DNA of 64,000 bases from Anthropogastromicrobium sp052273485. GTDB taxonomy: Bacteria > Bacillota > Clostridia > Lachnospirales > Lachnospiraceae. Of the stretch, positions 25,336 through 34,150 are shown one piece after another; within the stretch, counting starts at the first letter, position 1, and the number at the start of each line of letters is the position of its first letter. The notes beneath the pieces were generated by a model, which searched no databases, was not told the origin of the DNA, and saw only the letters and a program-made list of their open reading frames with translations. The stretch lies in NCBI GenBank assembly GCA_052273485.1, contig DAVZID010000003.1, forward strand, positions 1 to 64,000, written 5' to 3'. Made by a program: the position numbers and the translations under genes.

Positions 25336-25986
25336 TTACGAAATGCTTACAAAATATTTCTTCAACTCCATGAGGCTGTCGAACACCCCATCACATAGCG
25401 CGCGCGTCTCTTCGTCCGGCTCGTTCAAATCCGGCACCATAAAGACATGACAGCCTGCCGCAGCCGCTGCGTGCACACCATTTGGCGAATCCTCCACTGC
25501 AATACAGTCCTCTGGTGCACGTCCAGCCTTCTCACACGCAAGAAGATAAATATCCGGTGACGGTTTTCCCTGTTTTACCATAACTGCGCTGATCAGCTCA
25601 TCAAAATAAGGTGCTAATCCAGTCTGTTTTAGGTAACGTTTCGTACGCTCAAGGTCTGTTGCTGTTGCGATCATACAACGAATGTGGTGTTTCTTTAACC
25701 AGGAAAGAAGTTCCTTCGCACCCGGCTTTACGGCAATGCCGTCACGCTTTATCATGTCCTCCATGATCTGCTTTCGGTATGCACGCACCTCATCATACGG
25801 AAATCCCTTTCCATATTTTTCCTCAAAAAAGCGGTATACATGCGGCCGTCCCAAGCTGCGAAGTTCAAGTGCCTCTTCTCGCGTAATGGCATAACCAAAC
25901 TTTGTGATCGCCTCATACCAACAAACATTGTAATATTTCTCTGTATCAATCAGCGTTCCATCCATGTCAAAAAAGACTGTATCCAT
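25336..25986 (-). CDS. HAD family phosphatase (beta-phosphoglucomutase-like)
   Basis: About 216 residues. Motif I VFFDMDGTLIDTEK is at the N-terminus, motif II lies in CMIATATDLERTKR, Lys in GKPSPDIYLLA, and motif IV in AVEDSPNGVHAAAAAG. An alpha-helical cap follows motif I. It is likely a sugar-phosphate phosphatase or phosphomutase. ATG 25986 has AAGGAG upstream; a longer in-frame ATG at 26022 lacks one. It diverges from sigG. Confidence 0.88.
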   Translation of the reverse strand: MDTVFFDMDGTLIDTEKYYNVCWYEAITKFGYAITREEALELRSLGRPHVYRFFEEKYGKGFPYDEVRAYRKQIMEDMIKRDGIAVKPGAKELLSWLKKHHIRCMIATATDLERTKRYLKQTGLAPYFDELISAVMVKQGKPSPDIYLLACEKAGRAPEDCIAVEDSPNGVHAAAAAGCHVFMVPDLNEPDEETRALCDGVFDSLMELKKYFVSIS

Positions 25987-26063
25987 GCATTTTTCTCCTT
26001 CATCATCTTGGTTCAAACCCAAGTGCTGCCTTAAACAACTTGAGATCGTTTGCCCTAACTATC

Positions 26064-26092
26064 ATCATACCGAATTTTATGTTGTTTGACAA
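26064..26092 (-). promoter_or_regulatory. promoter of the HAD phosphatase gene
   Basis: On the minus strand TTGTCA (26092-26087), a 17-bp spacer and TATGAT (26069-26064). Confidence 0.6.
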
Positions 26093-26115
26093 GTATGTTC
26101 TCCCACAAATATCTG

Positions 26116-26145
26116 GTATAAAGCCCTTTCTTTTTGTGCATGCTT
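26116..26145 (+). promoter_or_regulatory. possible forespore (sigma-F/G type) promoter of sigG
   Basis: GTATA (26116-26120), an 18-bp spacer and CATGCTT (26139-26145) approximate the sigma-G consensus (GHATR, CATnnTA). The last base of the -10 does not match, so this is only a candidate. Confidence 0.3.
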
Positions 26146-26227
26146 CTTTTAGACGTGTCTGTATTGGACGCGCTTCTATGGCACACTCTATGGCAGCAGA
26201 CTGCTGCTGCGGAAAGGAAGGATACAA

Positions 26228-27004
26228 ATGGCAGGCTACAAAGTGGAAATCTGCGGGGTCAACACGGCAAAGCTGCCCCTGCTTGACAGCAATGAGAAAG
26301 AAACTTTGTTCCACCGGATAAAAAATGGAGACCAAAAGGCACGTGAACTGTACATCACAGGAAATCTGCGCCTTGTCTTAAGTGTGATCGGCCGCTTCTC
26401 TTCAAGCGGTGAAAATATTGACGATTTATTTCAGATCGGCTGTATCGGTCTGATGAAAGCAATCGACAACTTTGACCTTGGTCATCAGGTGAAATTTTCG
26501 ACCTATGCAGTTCCAATGATCATCGGCGAGGTGCGGCGTTTCCTACGCGACAACAACAGCATCCGTGTTTCACGATCACTTCGCGATATCGCCTACAAGA
26601 CGGTCTCAGCAAGAGAATCTCTTACAAAGGAGCTTGACCGAGAACCAACACTTGAAGAAATTGCAGAGCGCACCGGCATTTCCCGTGAGGAAATTGTTCA
26701 ATCGCTCGACGCAATTCAAAGTCCTTTAAGTCTCTATGAGCCAGTCTACAACGATGGCGGTGATACGCTCTATGTCATGGATCAGATCAGCGATAAAAAA
26801 AACAAAGAGGACAACTGGGTACAGGAAATTGCCCTGTGCGAGGCATTAAAAAAGCTCCCAAAGCGGGAGCAAAACATTATCAAAATGCGTTTTTATGAGG
26901 GAAAAACACAGATGGAAATCGCGCAGGAAATTCACATTTCACAGGCGCAGGTTTCGCGTCTGGAAAAAAATGCCTTAAAAACAATGAAGGGATATCTCAG
27001 CTGA
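26228..27004 (+). CDS. sigG: RNA polymerase sporulation sigma factor sigma-G
   Basis: 258 residues. The N-terminus KVEICGVNTAKLPLL is the specific sigma-G signature. Region 2 has RLVLSVIGRF, DDLFQIGCIGLMKAIDNFDLGHQVKFSTYAVPMIIGE and RRFLRDNN; region 4 ends in SQAQVSRLEK (helix-turn-helix). It directs late forespore transcription. AAGGAAGGA precedes the ATG. Unlike in Bacillus it is not next to sigE, which lies about 7 kb to the right on the other strand. Confidence 0.95.
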   Translation: MAGYKVEICGVNTAKLPLLDSNEKETLFHRIKNGDQKARELYITGNLRLVLSVIGRFSSSGENIDDLFQIGCIGLMKAIDNFDLGHQVKFSTYAVPMIIGEVRRFLRDNNSIRVSRSLRDIAYKTVSARESLTKELDREPTLEEIAERTGISREEIVQSLDAIQSPLSLYEPVYNDGGDTLYVMDQISDKKNKEDNWVQEIALCEALKKLPKREQNIIKMRFYEGKTQMEIAQEIHISQAQVSRLEKNALKTMKGYLS

Positions 27005-27050
27005 GATACCCCTACATATATTTTACTTCTAAAGGCTTCTCGGCAGAGCC

Positions 27051-27098
27051 TCTACATGGCAAGCCTGACCGCTATCGTTTTACGACATTGCCATCGTA
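27051..27098. other. large hairpin between convergent genes
   Basis: CTACATGGCAA (27051-27061) pairs with TTGCCAT-c-GTAG (27086-27097), one bulge. Lies between the ends of sigG and the small exporter gene, and may act as a weak terminator. A shorter GC stem is at 27033-27049. Confidence 0.4.
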
Positions 27099-27130
27099 GA
27101 TGTCTGCTCTCGAGGCACGCCACAAGATTC

Positions 27131-27607
27131 TCATCGAATGAAGGAAAATACGCCTCCACTTACCAGACCCATGATGATTCCTGCGAGCACGACGCCGCAC
27201 ATAACAGCGAGTGTACTTTTCTTAAAATCCATATCAAGAAGACTGGCTGCAAGTGTTCCTGTCCATGCACCGGTTCCTGGAAGCGGGATGCCGACAAACA
27301 AAAACAATGCCACATACAGTCCTCTTCCAGCTTTTGCCTGAAGCTTCTGTCCACCCTTCTCACCTTTTTGCAAACACCAGGAAAAAAACTTGCCGATGTA
27401 CTTCTTCTCACTTCCCCACACAAGAACCTTTCTGGCAAACAGGAAAATAAACGGCATTGGAAGCATATTTCCCAAAATACAGATAATGTAAGATGGTACA
27501 AGCGGAAGATGGAATCCGATCGCATACGGGATCGCACCTCTTAACTCAATGAGTGGCACCATAGAAACTAGAAAAATAATCAAATACTGCATAAATAAAA
27601 TAACCAT
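27131..27607 (-). CDS. small multi-drug export family protein (COG2426)
   Basis: About 158 residues with four or five hydrophobic segments, and the family blocks VSMVPLIELRGAIPYAIGF and FVGIPLPGTGAWTGTLAASLL. The family name is historical; true substrates are unclear. The start is uncertain: ATG 27607 has GAAAGG nearly adjacent, while ATG 27592 is the usual family start but is far from it. Confidence 0.75.
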   Translation of the reverse strand: MVILFMQYLIIFLVSMVPLIELRGAIPYAIGFHLPLVPSYIICILGNMLPMPFIFLFARKVLVWGSEKKYIGKFFSWCLQKGEKGGQKLQAKAGRGLYVALFLFVGIPLPGTGAWTGTLAASLLDMDFKKSTLAVMCGVVLAGIIMGLVSGGVFSFIR

Positions 27608-27644
27608 ACCTTTCTGCCACAATCTTTTGCGGCACGTCGCCTGC

Positions 27645-29093
27645 TTACTGCATCAGACTGTTCAAACGAGTCATCGAATCAACTGAACTGATTGGATCCA
27701 ATCCATTTAAGAAAAGAACATCAACCGTATTAATTCCTTCTGTCTGGGTAACTGTGCGAATATACTCCGTAATATTTCCATTATATTCTCTATAATCAAA
27801 CCAATAGATAAATTGATAATGATCGGTCAAATATGGAATAAACGCATCTGCATAAGATTCTTTTACAACAATACATGCCTGACCATTTGCAACATTTGGA
27901 TTCTCAATATAACTAAACGGATTATCTCCTGCTGCGAAACAGCTATACTTCTGTGTACTACGGTAACCAGACACATCATTGATAATCGGCCAGCTTAACG
28001 AATTTCCATCAGAAGCGGTAAACGTCATGCGGTCACAGGTAAGTGGCTTATATGCGATGACCGTATCTGGATTGGCCTCCATCGCTGCCGACTGCGTTTC
28101 CGTATAGTAGGACCCAGTAAAGCCAGGGAACTCCACACGCTCATACTCATCAAGATTATGTGCATTCACACCTTTTGCCTGAGCCCAGGCGGTATACGCA
28201 TAATAAGCACCAAGTCCTGTCCAGTGATGATCGGTTCTAAAATAAATATATTCACCTGAATGTGCTGTAAGCACATCATAAATATCAATATTGGTTACAT
28301 TGGGATGAAAGCTTGCTGCATAATAATCTGCTGCTGCCTTCTCATTTCTCCAGTCTGGCTCAAGTTGAACACGCTGCTCATCTGTTAAATAAAAAGACTC
28401 GCTATTTGGAACTAGCATAGTATAAACATTGGCCACACCCGTCAAGTTATCTGCCGTGCGATTTACTACATCAATATAAGTAGATGCTGCCTGCTGATTA
28501 AAGAAATACATGCCGTAACCGGTATCTCCTTCAACGTAAACACCATTTAATGTCTGACCTGCGATTGGTGCCAACGAATACGATGGATCATCGGTCGGAA
28601 GAACAATCGGTGCCGGTGCGGATGCTGCAACAGAAGACTCTGCACTTTCTGCTGGAACAGATGCCACTGCCTCGGTCTGCACTTCAGACTGTGCCTCGCT
28701 TGAAACTACTTCTGGCGTTTCCTCTGCTTTTGTCTCTGTCTTTGTCACAACTGGAATCTCATCTGCCGTACTTTTATTTGAAACGACCTGCTTAGTTTTA
28801 ATTCCATAAAGTTTTTTCATGGCATTGCTTCCAGACATCCACATATCGCGAAGTGGATAAGAATCCGAGTACCAAGTGGAAATCTCAGAGAAATAGCTGC
28901 CATCCATCACACCCGAAATGGAAAACGACGGAAATTTTGTCAACTCTCGTTTCTCCAATGTAGACTCCTTTGGTCGAATCGGAAGCGTCAATCCAAGAAT
29001 ACAGCAAAATGTCATTACAACAATAAACAGAAACAAGCCGAAGGTTCTTGCCTTTTTCTGTTGGATAAATTCATCTTTCTCTTTTTTATTCAT
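27645..29093 (-). CDS. DHHW family protein, AlgX-like acetylation partner
   Basis: N-terminal transmembrane anchor (about residues 19-40), a Ser/Thr/Glu/Ala-rich low-complexity stretch (about 125-175), and an SGNH-like domain with the defining FRTDHHWTGLGAYYAY motif. Partner of MBOAT acyltransferases in O-acetylation of extracellular polysaccharide. ATG 29093 has AGAAAGG upstream. It lies 24 bp downstream of the MBOAT gene, so the two work together. Confidence 0.83.
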   Translation of the reverse strand: MNKKEKDEFIQQKKARTFGLFLFIVVMTFCCILGLTLPIRPKESTLEKRELTKFPSFSISGVMDGSYFSEISTWYSDSYPLRDMWMSGSNAMKKLYGIKTKQVVSNKSTADEIPVVTKTETKAEETPEVVSSEAQSEVQTEAVASVPAESAESSVAASAPAPIVLPTDDPSYSLAPIAGQTLNGVYVEGDTGYGMYFFNQQAASTYIDVVNRTADNLTGVANVYTMLVPNSESFYLTDEQRVQLEPDWRNEKAAADYYAASFHPNVTNIDIYDVLTAHSGEYIYFRTDHHWTGLGAYYAYTAWAQAKGVNAHNLDEYERVEFPGFTGSYYTETQSAAMEANPDTVIAYKPLTCDRMTFTASDGNSLSWPIINDVSGYRSTQKYSCFAAGDNPFSYIENPNVANGQACIVVKESYADAFIPYLTDHYQFIYWFDYREYNGNITEYIRTVTQTEGINTVDVLFLNGLDPISSVDSMTRLNSLMQ

Positions 29094-29117
29094 GACACAC
29101 CTTTCTTTCAAACTGGA

Positions 29118-30539
29118 TTAAAACTGGAAATACAAAAATGGATTGTAGCTGTCTCCCACAAGTGCCAAAAGTGACAGCAAAATCAAGATAACCGGTGTTA
29201 CTGCATCCAGATAGTACAAAAGTGTCGGGATCTTTTTTCTCTTATTCTCGTAACGATATGCCGCTACTCGCAGATTTTTTCCAATCGGGAAAACTGCAAG
29301 AATCGAGACAATCAACAAGAAGATATTATTTAAAAGCGTATAGAATGTAGAAAGATTGCTCACAGTATGACCAATACCAAACATGCCTGCCAAAACAGTT
29401 CCCACTTCTGCGATATTCTCAAATTTAAACAATACCCAACCAAAATATACAACAAGCATTGCGTAAATCCAACCTACCGCCTTCGGAAGCTTTGCAAGCA
29501 CCTTCTTTAATACAAAGCGCTCTAACACCAAAAATACAAAGAAATACAATCCCCACAAAATATAATTCCAGCTTGCACCATGCCAGATTCCAGTCAATGC
29601 CCATACAACAAGCATATTGCGCACGGTCAAAAGATCGCCGCCTCTGCTTCCGCCTAACGGAATATACACATAATCACGGAAGAACGTACTCAAGGAAATA
29701 TGCCATCTTCTCCAGAAATCCTGCACAGAAACTGCGCTGTATGGATAGTTGAAATTCTCCAGATAATGGAATCCAACCATCTGTCCCATACCGATTGCCA
29801 TATCAGAATAAGCAGAAAAATCCAGATAAATCTGAAGCATATAAAACAACATGCCAAGCCACAAACCTGCAGTTGTCGCACTTTGAGTATTGGCAAGCAG
29901 TGTATCCGCTACCGATGCACAACCATTTGCTAACACTGCCTTTTTTGCAAGGCCAACAGAAAAGCGACGGATACCATTTGTCAGGTCCTCCAATGTTACC
30001 TTTCGGTCATCAATCTCGGCTGCAACCGTCTGATAGCGAACAATCGGACCTGCGATACACTGATGGAATAAGCTACAATATAAAAGCAGCTTCCAATACG
30101 CTTTCTGAGCTGGCACTTCTTTTCGGTACACATCCACTACATAGGACAGCAGCTGGAAGGTATAGAAGGAAATTCCGATCGGAAGCACAATTTTTGTTGC
30201 CTCTTTTGGAAATCCAATCAGCGCGCTTACGTTACCGGTAAGGAAGTTCATGTACTTAAAGAACACTAGTAAGCCAAGTAAGACAAGGCACTCCGCCCAC
30301 AGCCATACTTTTCGCACGCTTGTTTTCTCCTCATTTTTTTCGATCATCAATGCACATAACCAGCTCCAGAACGCCATTCCGACCAGAAGCACTAAATACG
30401 CCGCACCGCCCCACGCATAAAAAATGAGCGAAAATACGAGCAATATGATATTTTTCTGGCGAATCGTCTTGGCTGAATAATAGCAGACAAGGTTTAGTGC
30501 CAGAAATAGAAATACAAACAACAGACTTGAGAAAACCAT
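29118..30539 (-). CDS. MBOAT family O-acyltransferase (AlgI-like)
   Basis: 473 residues, about ten to twelve transmembrane segments, with RRWHISLSTFFRDYVYIPLGG and the catalytic His in TGIWHGASWNYILWGLYF. It moves acetyl groups across the membrane for transfer to a cell-surface polymer. It is first in a two-gene operon behind the promoter at 30608-30636. Confidence 0.9.
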   Translation of the reverse strand: MVFSSLLFVFLFLALNLVCYYSAKTIRQKNIILLVFSLIFYAWGGAAYLVLLVGMAFWSWLCALMIEKNEEKTSVRKVWLWAECLVLLGLLVFFKYMNFLTGNVSALIGFPKEATKIVLPIGISFYTFQLLSYVVDVYRKEVPAQKAYWKLLLYCSLFHQCIAGPIVRYQTVAAEIDDRKVTLEDLTNGIRRFSVGLAKKAVLANGCASVADTLLANTQSATTAGLWLGMLFYMLQIYLDFSAYSDMAIGMGQMVGFHYLENFNYPYSAVSVQDFWRRWHISLSTFFRDYVYIPLGGSRGGDLLTVRNMLVVWALTGIWHGASWNYILWGLYFFVFLVLERFVLKKVLAKLPKAVGWIYAMLVVYFGWVLFKFENIAEVGTVLAGMFGIGHTVSNLSTFYTLLNNIFLLIVSILAVFPIGKNLRVAAYRYENKRKKIPTLLYYLDAVTPVILILLSLLALVGDSYNPFLYFQF

Positions 30540-30607
30540 TTTTTATTTTCCTTTCTCTATTTCTCACGACTCAAAAAGATATTCTCTTTTAAAGGTGAAC
30601 AGATTTT

Positions 30608-30636
30608 ATTGTATTAAATACAAGATCGTTTGTCAA
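30608..30636 (-). promoter_or_regulatory. promoter of the MBOAT-DHHW operon
   Basis: On the minus strand TTGACA (30636-30631), a 17-bp spacer and TACAAT (30613-30608). Confidence 0.8.
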
Positions 30637-30670
30637 GTCGGTTTCCTTTTGCAAGAAAAATGTAAGAAAT

Positions 30671-30710
30671 AAAAAAACGGGTTGCAAACATTTTTCACAT
30701 TTGCAACCCG
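30671..30710 (-). terminator. terminator of the J-domain operon
   Basis: Perfect 11-bp stem CGGGTTGCAAA (30678-30688) / TTTGCAACCCG (30700-30710), followed on the minus strand by seven T. Confidence 0.9.
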
Positions 30711-30728
30711 ACTCAACTCATTTTTTCT

Positions 30729-31481
30729 TTAAATACAGAAGAAGCACGGCATAAAACCGCCTCCGCACATGCTGGATGCACACATGCAGCAGCAAAGCCT
30801 TGACAAACAATCACTTCCGCTATCGCCGCCAAATCCGTACTGCGTACCTCGATCGGCATACCATCTTCCATTGTTCTCCAGACGGCTTAAAAGCTGCTGA
30901 TACTCAATATTTCCCGGCTCCATCGCGGCTGCCTTCTTTGCATACTCCAACGCATTGATCTGATTGCCCATACCAGAATTGGCAATTGCGCTGTAGTAAT
31001 ACCATTTTGCATTGCGGTCTGGAATGGAATCAAGCACATTACATGCCTCCTTATAATGACCGGAATTGATATAATTTCGTGCAGCCTGCATGCGTGGCTC
31101 CTCCTCGCGACCCGACGCACCAAAACCACCATAGCCTCCAAAGCCTCCAAAGCCACCGAAACCACCATAGCCAGAGCCATCTCCATATGAACCACTTCCG
31201 TATGGATTTCCATAGCCGCCCGAATAACTGCCGCGGGAGCTTCCCGGACCATACTGGCCGTTTGCATTTCCATGGCCGCCATACTGGCGCTCCTTCATAA
31301 TCTGGTCATATGCCGTCTGTACCTTTTTAAACATCTCCTCAGCCTGTGCCTTGTTGGGATTGTTGATATTTGCATCCGGATGGTACTTGCGGCTCAAATT
31401 CCGGTATGCCTTTTTTATCTCATCGTCCGACGCATCGCGGGACACTCCTAAAATCTGATATGGATCCATAAACACACTCAT
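30729..31481 (-). CDS. J-domain protein with Gly/Tyr-rich region and Cys-rich tail
   Basis: Residues about 5-70 are a J domain (PYQILGVSRDASDDEIKKAY, HPD motif in RKYHPDAN), so it should stimulate an Hsp70 (DnaK). A Gly/Tyr/Ser-rich segment follows (about 72-125), then TPR-like helices (about 130-200), and a C-terminal tail with nine Cys in about 26 residues. The tail could bind metal or associate with membrane; I do not recognise it. The ATG overlaps the upstream stop (ATGA). Third and last gene of the module. Confidence 0.82.
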   Translation of the reverse strand: MSVFMDPYQILGVSRDASDDEIKKAYRNLSRKYHPDANINNPNKAQAEEMFKKVQTAYDQIMKERQYGGHGNANGQYGPGSSRGSYSGGYGNPYGSGSYGDGSGYGGFGGFGGFGGYGGFGASGREEEPRMQAARNYINSGHYKEACNVLDSIPDRNAKWYYYSAIANSGMGNQINALEYAKKAAAMEPGNIEYQQLLSRLENNGRWYADRGTQYGFGGDSGSDCLSRLCCCMCASSMCGGGFMPCFFCI

Positions 31482-32383
31482 TCCGCTGCATCTGCAGCCT
31501 TATTTTCTCCCTCACCGGACGGTTCCGGTTTTTTTCGCTCCTGCATCACTCGTGTGTACTTGACCCACACACCCGCATACAAAATATTTCTCATAATCTC
31601 TGCATTGTCGATAATTGGAAGCACTTCAAATGCTCGACAACAACAACTCATGATCAATGATAGATACTGGCGCACCTTTTCATCAAAACCATCCTGCTTG
31701 TACAGCTCCTGAAATGGATTGTAGTTGCCATCCTTGCTATCTTTTTCAACATCATCATAGGCATCCATCAGATAAATGAATTTCCCCATATAATAGCCCA
31801 TCTGCCACAAAGTATCCTGCCATACATCATCCTTTGCTGCATAAATCTCTGCCATGGCCTCCCCAGTGAGATTTGCTGCAGCCTCAATATCTGGATTCTT
31901 TGCAGCTTCACATACATGAAGCTTTTGAATGTAGGACGCAATTGCTTTATGCTGGCGCGGATACTTCTTTGCCAGCTTCCGATAATTTTTCTGCATCAAA
32001 TGAACCATGTTTAACGACGCAAGGCTGTGATCATCGAGCCAATTATCCATATGATTATGATAGGCAAGCATATAATTCATATCCGCCGCATAGCCAAGAG
32101 ACTCCGTAGTCACCGCCTGCTTTGGCAGCTGATTCTTCGACAGCTGTCTTTCTAACTTTTTTTTGCTGCCTGGACGGCATACGCGCTTTGCCGGTACCTC
32201 CTTTTCCTCATAAAGGCTTGATAACAGCATGCCCAAAAACGTCATATCGTAATTGAGCATCGTGCAGCCTGCCAATCCATAACGGTCTTTCAACATTCTG
32301 CACAGTCCGCAGTAGTACGATTCATACGTTTCGAGCTCGCGCACCTTAAGCTCACCGCGGTTTATTGTAACATATCCAAACAT
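31478..32383 (-). CDS. DUF5685 family protein
   Basis: About 301 residues, cytoplasmic, starting MFGYVTINRGELKVRELE, with a Cys-x2-Cys in YYCGLCRMLKDRYG. Further blocks: LNYDMTFLGMLLSSLYEE and YYMGKFIYLMDAYDDVEKD, whose Asp-rich helices recall isoprenoid-synthase-like folds. Function unknown. ATG 32383 has AAGGG upstream. Between a zinc-ribbon gene and a J-domain gene. Confidence 0.75.
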   Translation of the reverse strand: MFGYVTINRGELKVRELETYESYYCGLCRMLKDRYGLAGCTMLNYDMTFLGMLLSSLYEEKEVPAKRVCRPGSKKKLERQLSKNQLPKQAVTTESLGYAADMNYMLAYHNHMDNWLDDHSLASLNMVHLMQKNYRKLAKKYPRQHKAIASYIQKLHVCEAAKNPDIEAAANLTGEAMAEIYAAKDDVWQDTLWQMGYYMGKFIYLMDAYDDVEKDSKDGNYNPFQELYKQDGFDEKVRQYLSLIMSCCCRAFEVLPIIDNAEIMRNILYAGVWVKYTRVMQERKKPEPSGEGENKAADAAE

Positions 32384-32418
32384 ATTTGTACACCCTTGTT
32401 TGTTTTTATCTACAGTCG

Positions 32419-32823
32419 TTATGTTCTCTTGACAAATTTCTGTCCACACTTCGGACAGGTGATCTCAATCTTGCCCTTTCCCTTTGGAACACGAATCTTT
32501 TGTCCACAGGATTTATTTGGGCAAATGTAAACACGATGGGTTGCATCTGCACCGGATGGATGAATCTTTTCTTTGATATTTCTTATTGCTTCCGCATAGC
32601 GGGCATTCTCGGCTCTTCTCGCGGAAATGTTTCTCGACAGTGCTCTGTAATCGGCATAGACAAACAGGGCAATTCCGATCAGCTCAAAAATAAAGTTTTG
32701 TGAAAAGCCTGCAAGCAGGATACAGACAAGTGCTGCGATAAGCATCGTCTGTGACATCTGGTCAATGCCGTATCTTCCTCTCATAAAATTCTGTAAATAA
32801 TTCTTTATACGTTCCATACGCAT
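32419..32823 (-). CDS. membrane protein with C-terminal zinc ribbon
   Basis: About 134 residues: two hydrophobic helices (about residues 25-60), a charged helix, and a four-cysteine zinc ribbon (ICPNKSCGQKIRVPKG and ITCPKCGQKF). Not a named family to me. GGGAGG lies about 15 bp before the ATG, rather far. First gene of the DUF5685/J-domain module. Confidence 0.7.
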   Translation of the reverse strand: MRMERIKNYLQNFMRGRYGIDQMSQTMLIAALVCILLAGFSQNFIFELIGIALFVYADYRALSRNISARRAENARYAEAIRNIKEKIHPSGADATHRVYICPNKSCGQKIRVPKGKGKIEITCPKCGQKFVKRT

Positions 32824-32873
32824 ATGCAGCTGTTGCTGCCTCCCTTTCTGAATAGTAGTTTTTTCTTTTCAAT

Positions 32874-32902
32874 AGTATATTCCTATTTTCCTTAATTTAC
32901 AA
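32874..32902 (-). promoter_or_regulatory. promoter of the zinc-ribbon / DUF5685 / J-domain operon
   Basis: On the minus strand TTGTAA (32902-32897), a 17-bp spacer and TATACT (32879-32874). Confidence 0.65.
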
Positions 32903-32948
32903 GAATACGTTCCTTAAGATTCTGTAAAGTTTTCCGAAACTGGATGTG

Positions 32949-33140
32949 ACCCGGAAGTTTATCATATAATCGAAATAAGTGCGACCCGGTAGGCTAACGA
33001 ACGCGATTCGGCGATTGTTTTGTCGGCGTCCCTTGTTCCCGCGGCACCTTCTACACACCTTTTTATCTTAGTTACTGCGTAAGTCCGCTCCCACACGGGC
33101 ACGCCTCGTAAAAGCAACTCGCCTCACCGCTAATTCAGGT
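32949..33140 (-). repeat. dispersed intergenic repeat, copy D (modules 1 and 2, reverse orientation)
   Basis: Read on the minus strand: AATTAGCGGTGAGGCGAGTT, TTTTACGAGGC, GCCGCGGGAAC, GGGACGCCGACAAAACA, TCGCCGAA, TTCGTTAGCC, ACCGGG and finally AAACTTCCGGG. It shares a 21-bp exact block with copy G (57990-58010) and a 22-bp near-identical block with copy E. It fills the gap between the sigE terminator and the zinc-ribbon promoter. Confidence 0.65.
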
Positions 33141-33153
33141 TACAATGCTACCC

Positions 33154-33200
33154 GTAAAAAAAGAAAAGTCCTTGAGGTTTCGTTCCCAAAGACCTTTCTA
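33154..33200 (-). terminator. terminator of sigE
   Basis: On the minus strand AAAGGTCTTTG and CAAGGACTTT form a stem with one bulge and a wobble, followed by TTTTCTTTTTTT. Confidence 0.65.
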
Positions 33201-33229
33201 ATGAAATGTTTGCTATAAACCTATATCTG

Positions 33230-33958
33230 TTACCCGTAACGAACCATATCTTTTCTCAGGCGGTTCATGATTTTTTTCTCCAGTCTGGAAATATACGACT
33301 GCGAGATTCCCATCAAATCAGCGACTTCTTTTTGAGTCATCTCGCGGTCATCATCCGTGTTGATTCCATAGCGAAGTTCAACGATACGACGCTCGCGTAC
33401 TGGAAGCTTTGACAACGCATTTGACAGTTGCTTGCGCTCGGCTTCCTCCTCCATATCGCGGTAAACCATATCCTCGTCCGTTCCGAGAATGTCTGACAAT
33501 AGTAATTCATTGCCATCCCAGTCCACATTTAATGGCTCGTCAATAGAAACCTCAGTCTTTCGCTTGCTGTTTCTTCGCAAATACATTAAAATCTCATTTT
33601 CAATACAGCGGGATGCATACGTTGCAAGCTTGATCTTTTTTGTCTTATTGAAGGTATTAATTGCCTTGATCAATCCAATTGTCCCGATTGAGATGAGATC
33701 TTCGACTCCAACACCCGTGTTTTCAAATTTCTTGGCGATATAAACCACGAGTCTCAAATTATGCTCAATGAGCCTACTCTTAGCCTCCTTCTCGTACACG
33801 GTTCCCATACAGGAAATTAAATGTTCTTCTTCCTTTGCCGAAAGCGGCTGAGGAAGCACATCGGTTCCGCCTATGTAATAGATTCGGCATCGTCCTCCCA
33901 TTCCTCCTGAAACATGCTGCAGGAAGGTGCGCCATGCCTTTGTTCGCTCCTTCATCAT
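33230..33958 (-). CDS. sigE: RNA polymerase sporulation sigma factor sigma-E precursor
   Basis: 242 residues. Mother-cell sigma factor made as an inactive precursor. The stretch before YYIGGTDVLPQPLS is the pro-sequence removed by SpoIIGA; the conserved YIGG marks the cut region. Region 2 is NLRLVVYIAKKFENTGVGVEDLISIGTIGLIKAINTF, shown here in pieces, and region 4 ends with MGISQSYISRLEKKI. ATG 33958 (or 33955) has AGGAC upstream. The normal neighbour spoIIGA is about 880 bp upstream, separated by an IS remnant. Confidence 0.94.
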   Translation of the reverse strand: MMKERTKAWRTFLQHVSGGMGGRCRIYYIGGTDVLPQPLSAKEEEHLISCMGTVYEKEAKSRLIEHNLRLVVYIAKKFENTGVGVEDLISIGTIGLIKAINTFNKTKKIKLATYASRCIENEILMYLRRNSKRKTEVSIDEPLNVDWDGNELLLSDILGTDEDMVYRDMEEEAERKQLSNALSKLPVRERRIVELRYGINTDDDREMTQKEVADLMGISQSYISRLEKKIMNRLRKDMVRYG

Positions 33959-33999
33959 AGGCTGTCCTGCTACTCAAAATAGGTGTAAATATACTCATA

Positions 34000-34150
34000 T
34001 CGAGAACTGTAGGTTCTCACAAACACTACTTACTGCTTCATCGTGTATGCTTTTGACGAACCGAAGTTCTGTCTACTCACAAGTTCTTGTACACTCCACA
34101 GTCGTCAATTCCCCGAATAGCCTCGGGTACATACTTACGTTTGCGTTCCA
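34000..34150 (-). ncRNA. putative omegaRNA / right-end remnant of an IS605-type element
   Basis: Directly after the tnpB C-terminal codons on the minus strand. Contains several stem-loops: CCCGAGGC-TATT-CGGGG-type, AGAACTTCGGTTC-type and, nearest the end, GAGAAC-loop-GTTCTC (34002-34018). TnpB elements carry their guide RNA scaffold in exactly this place, and the last hairpin fits an IS200/IS605 right end. The call rests on position and folding by eye. It stops about 40 bp from the sigE start. Confidence 0.5.

Noticed and set aside
31085..31290. tandem repeat array in the J-domain gene, checked as possible CRISPR or collagen-like sequence
   Set aside because: Short imperfect Gly/Tyr codon repeats in frame with the J protein; no spacers or constant repeats.
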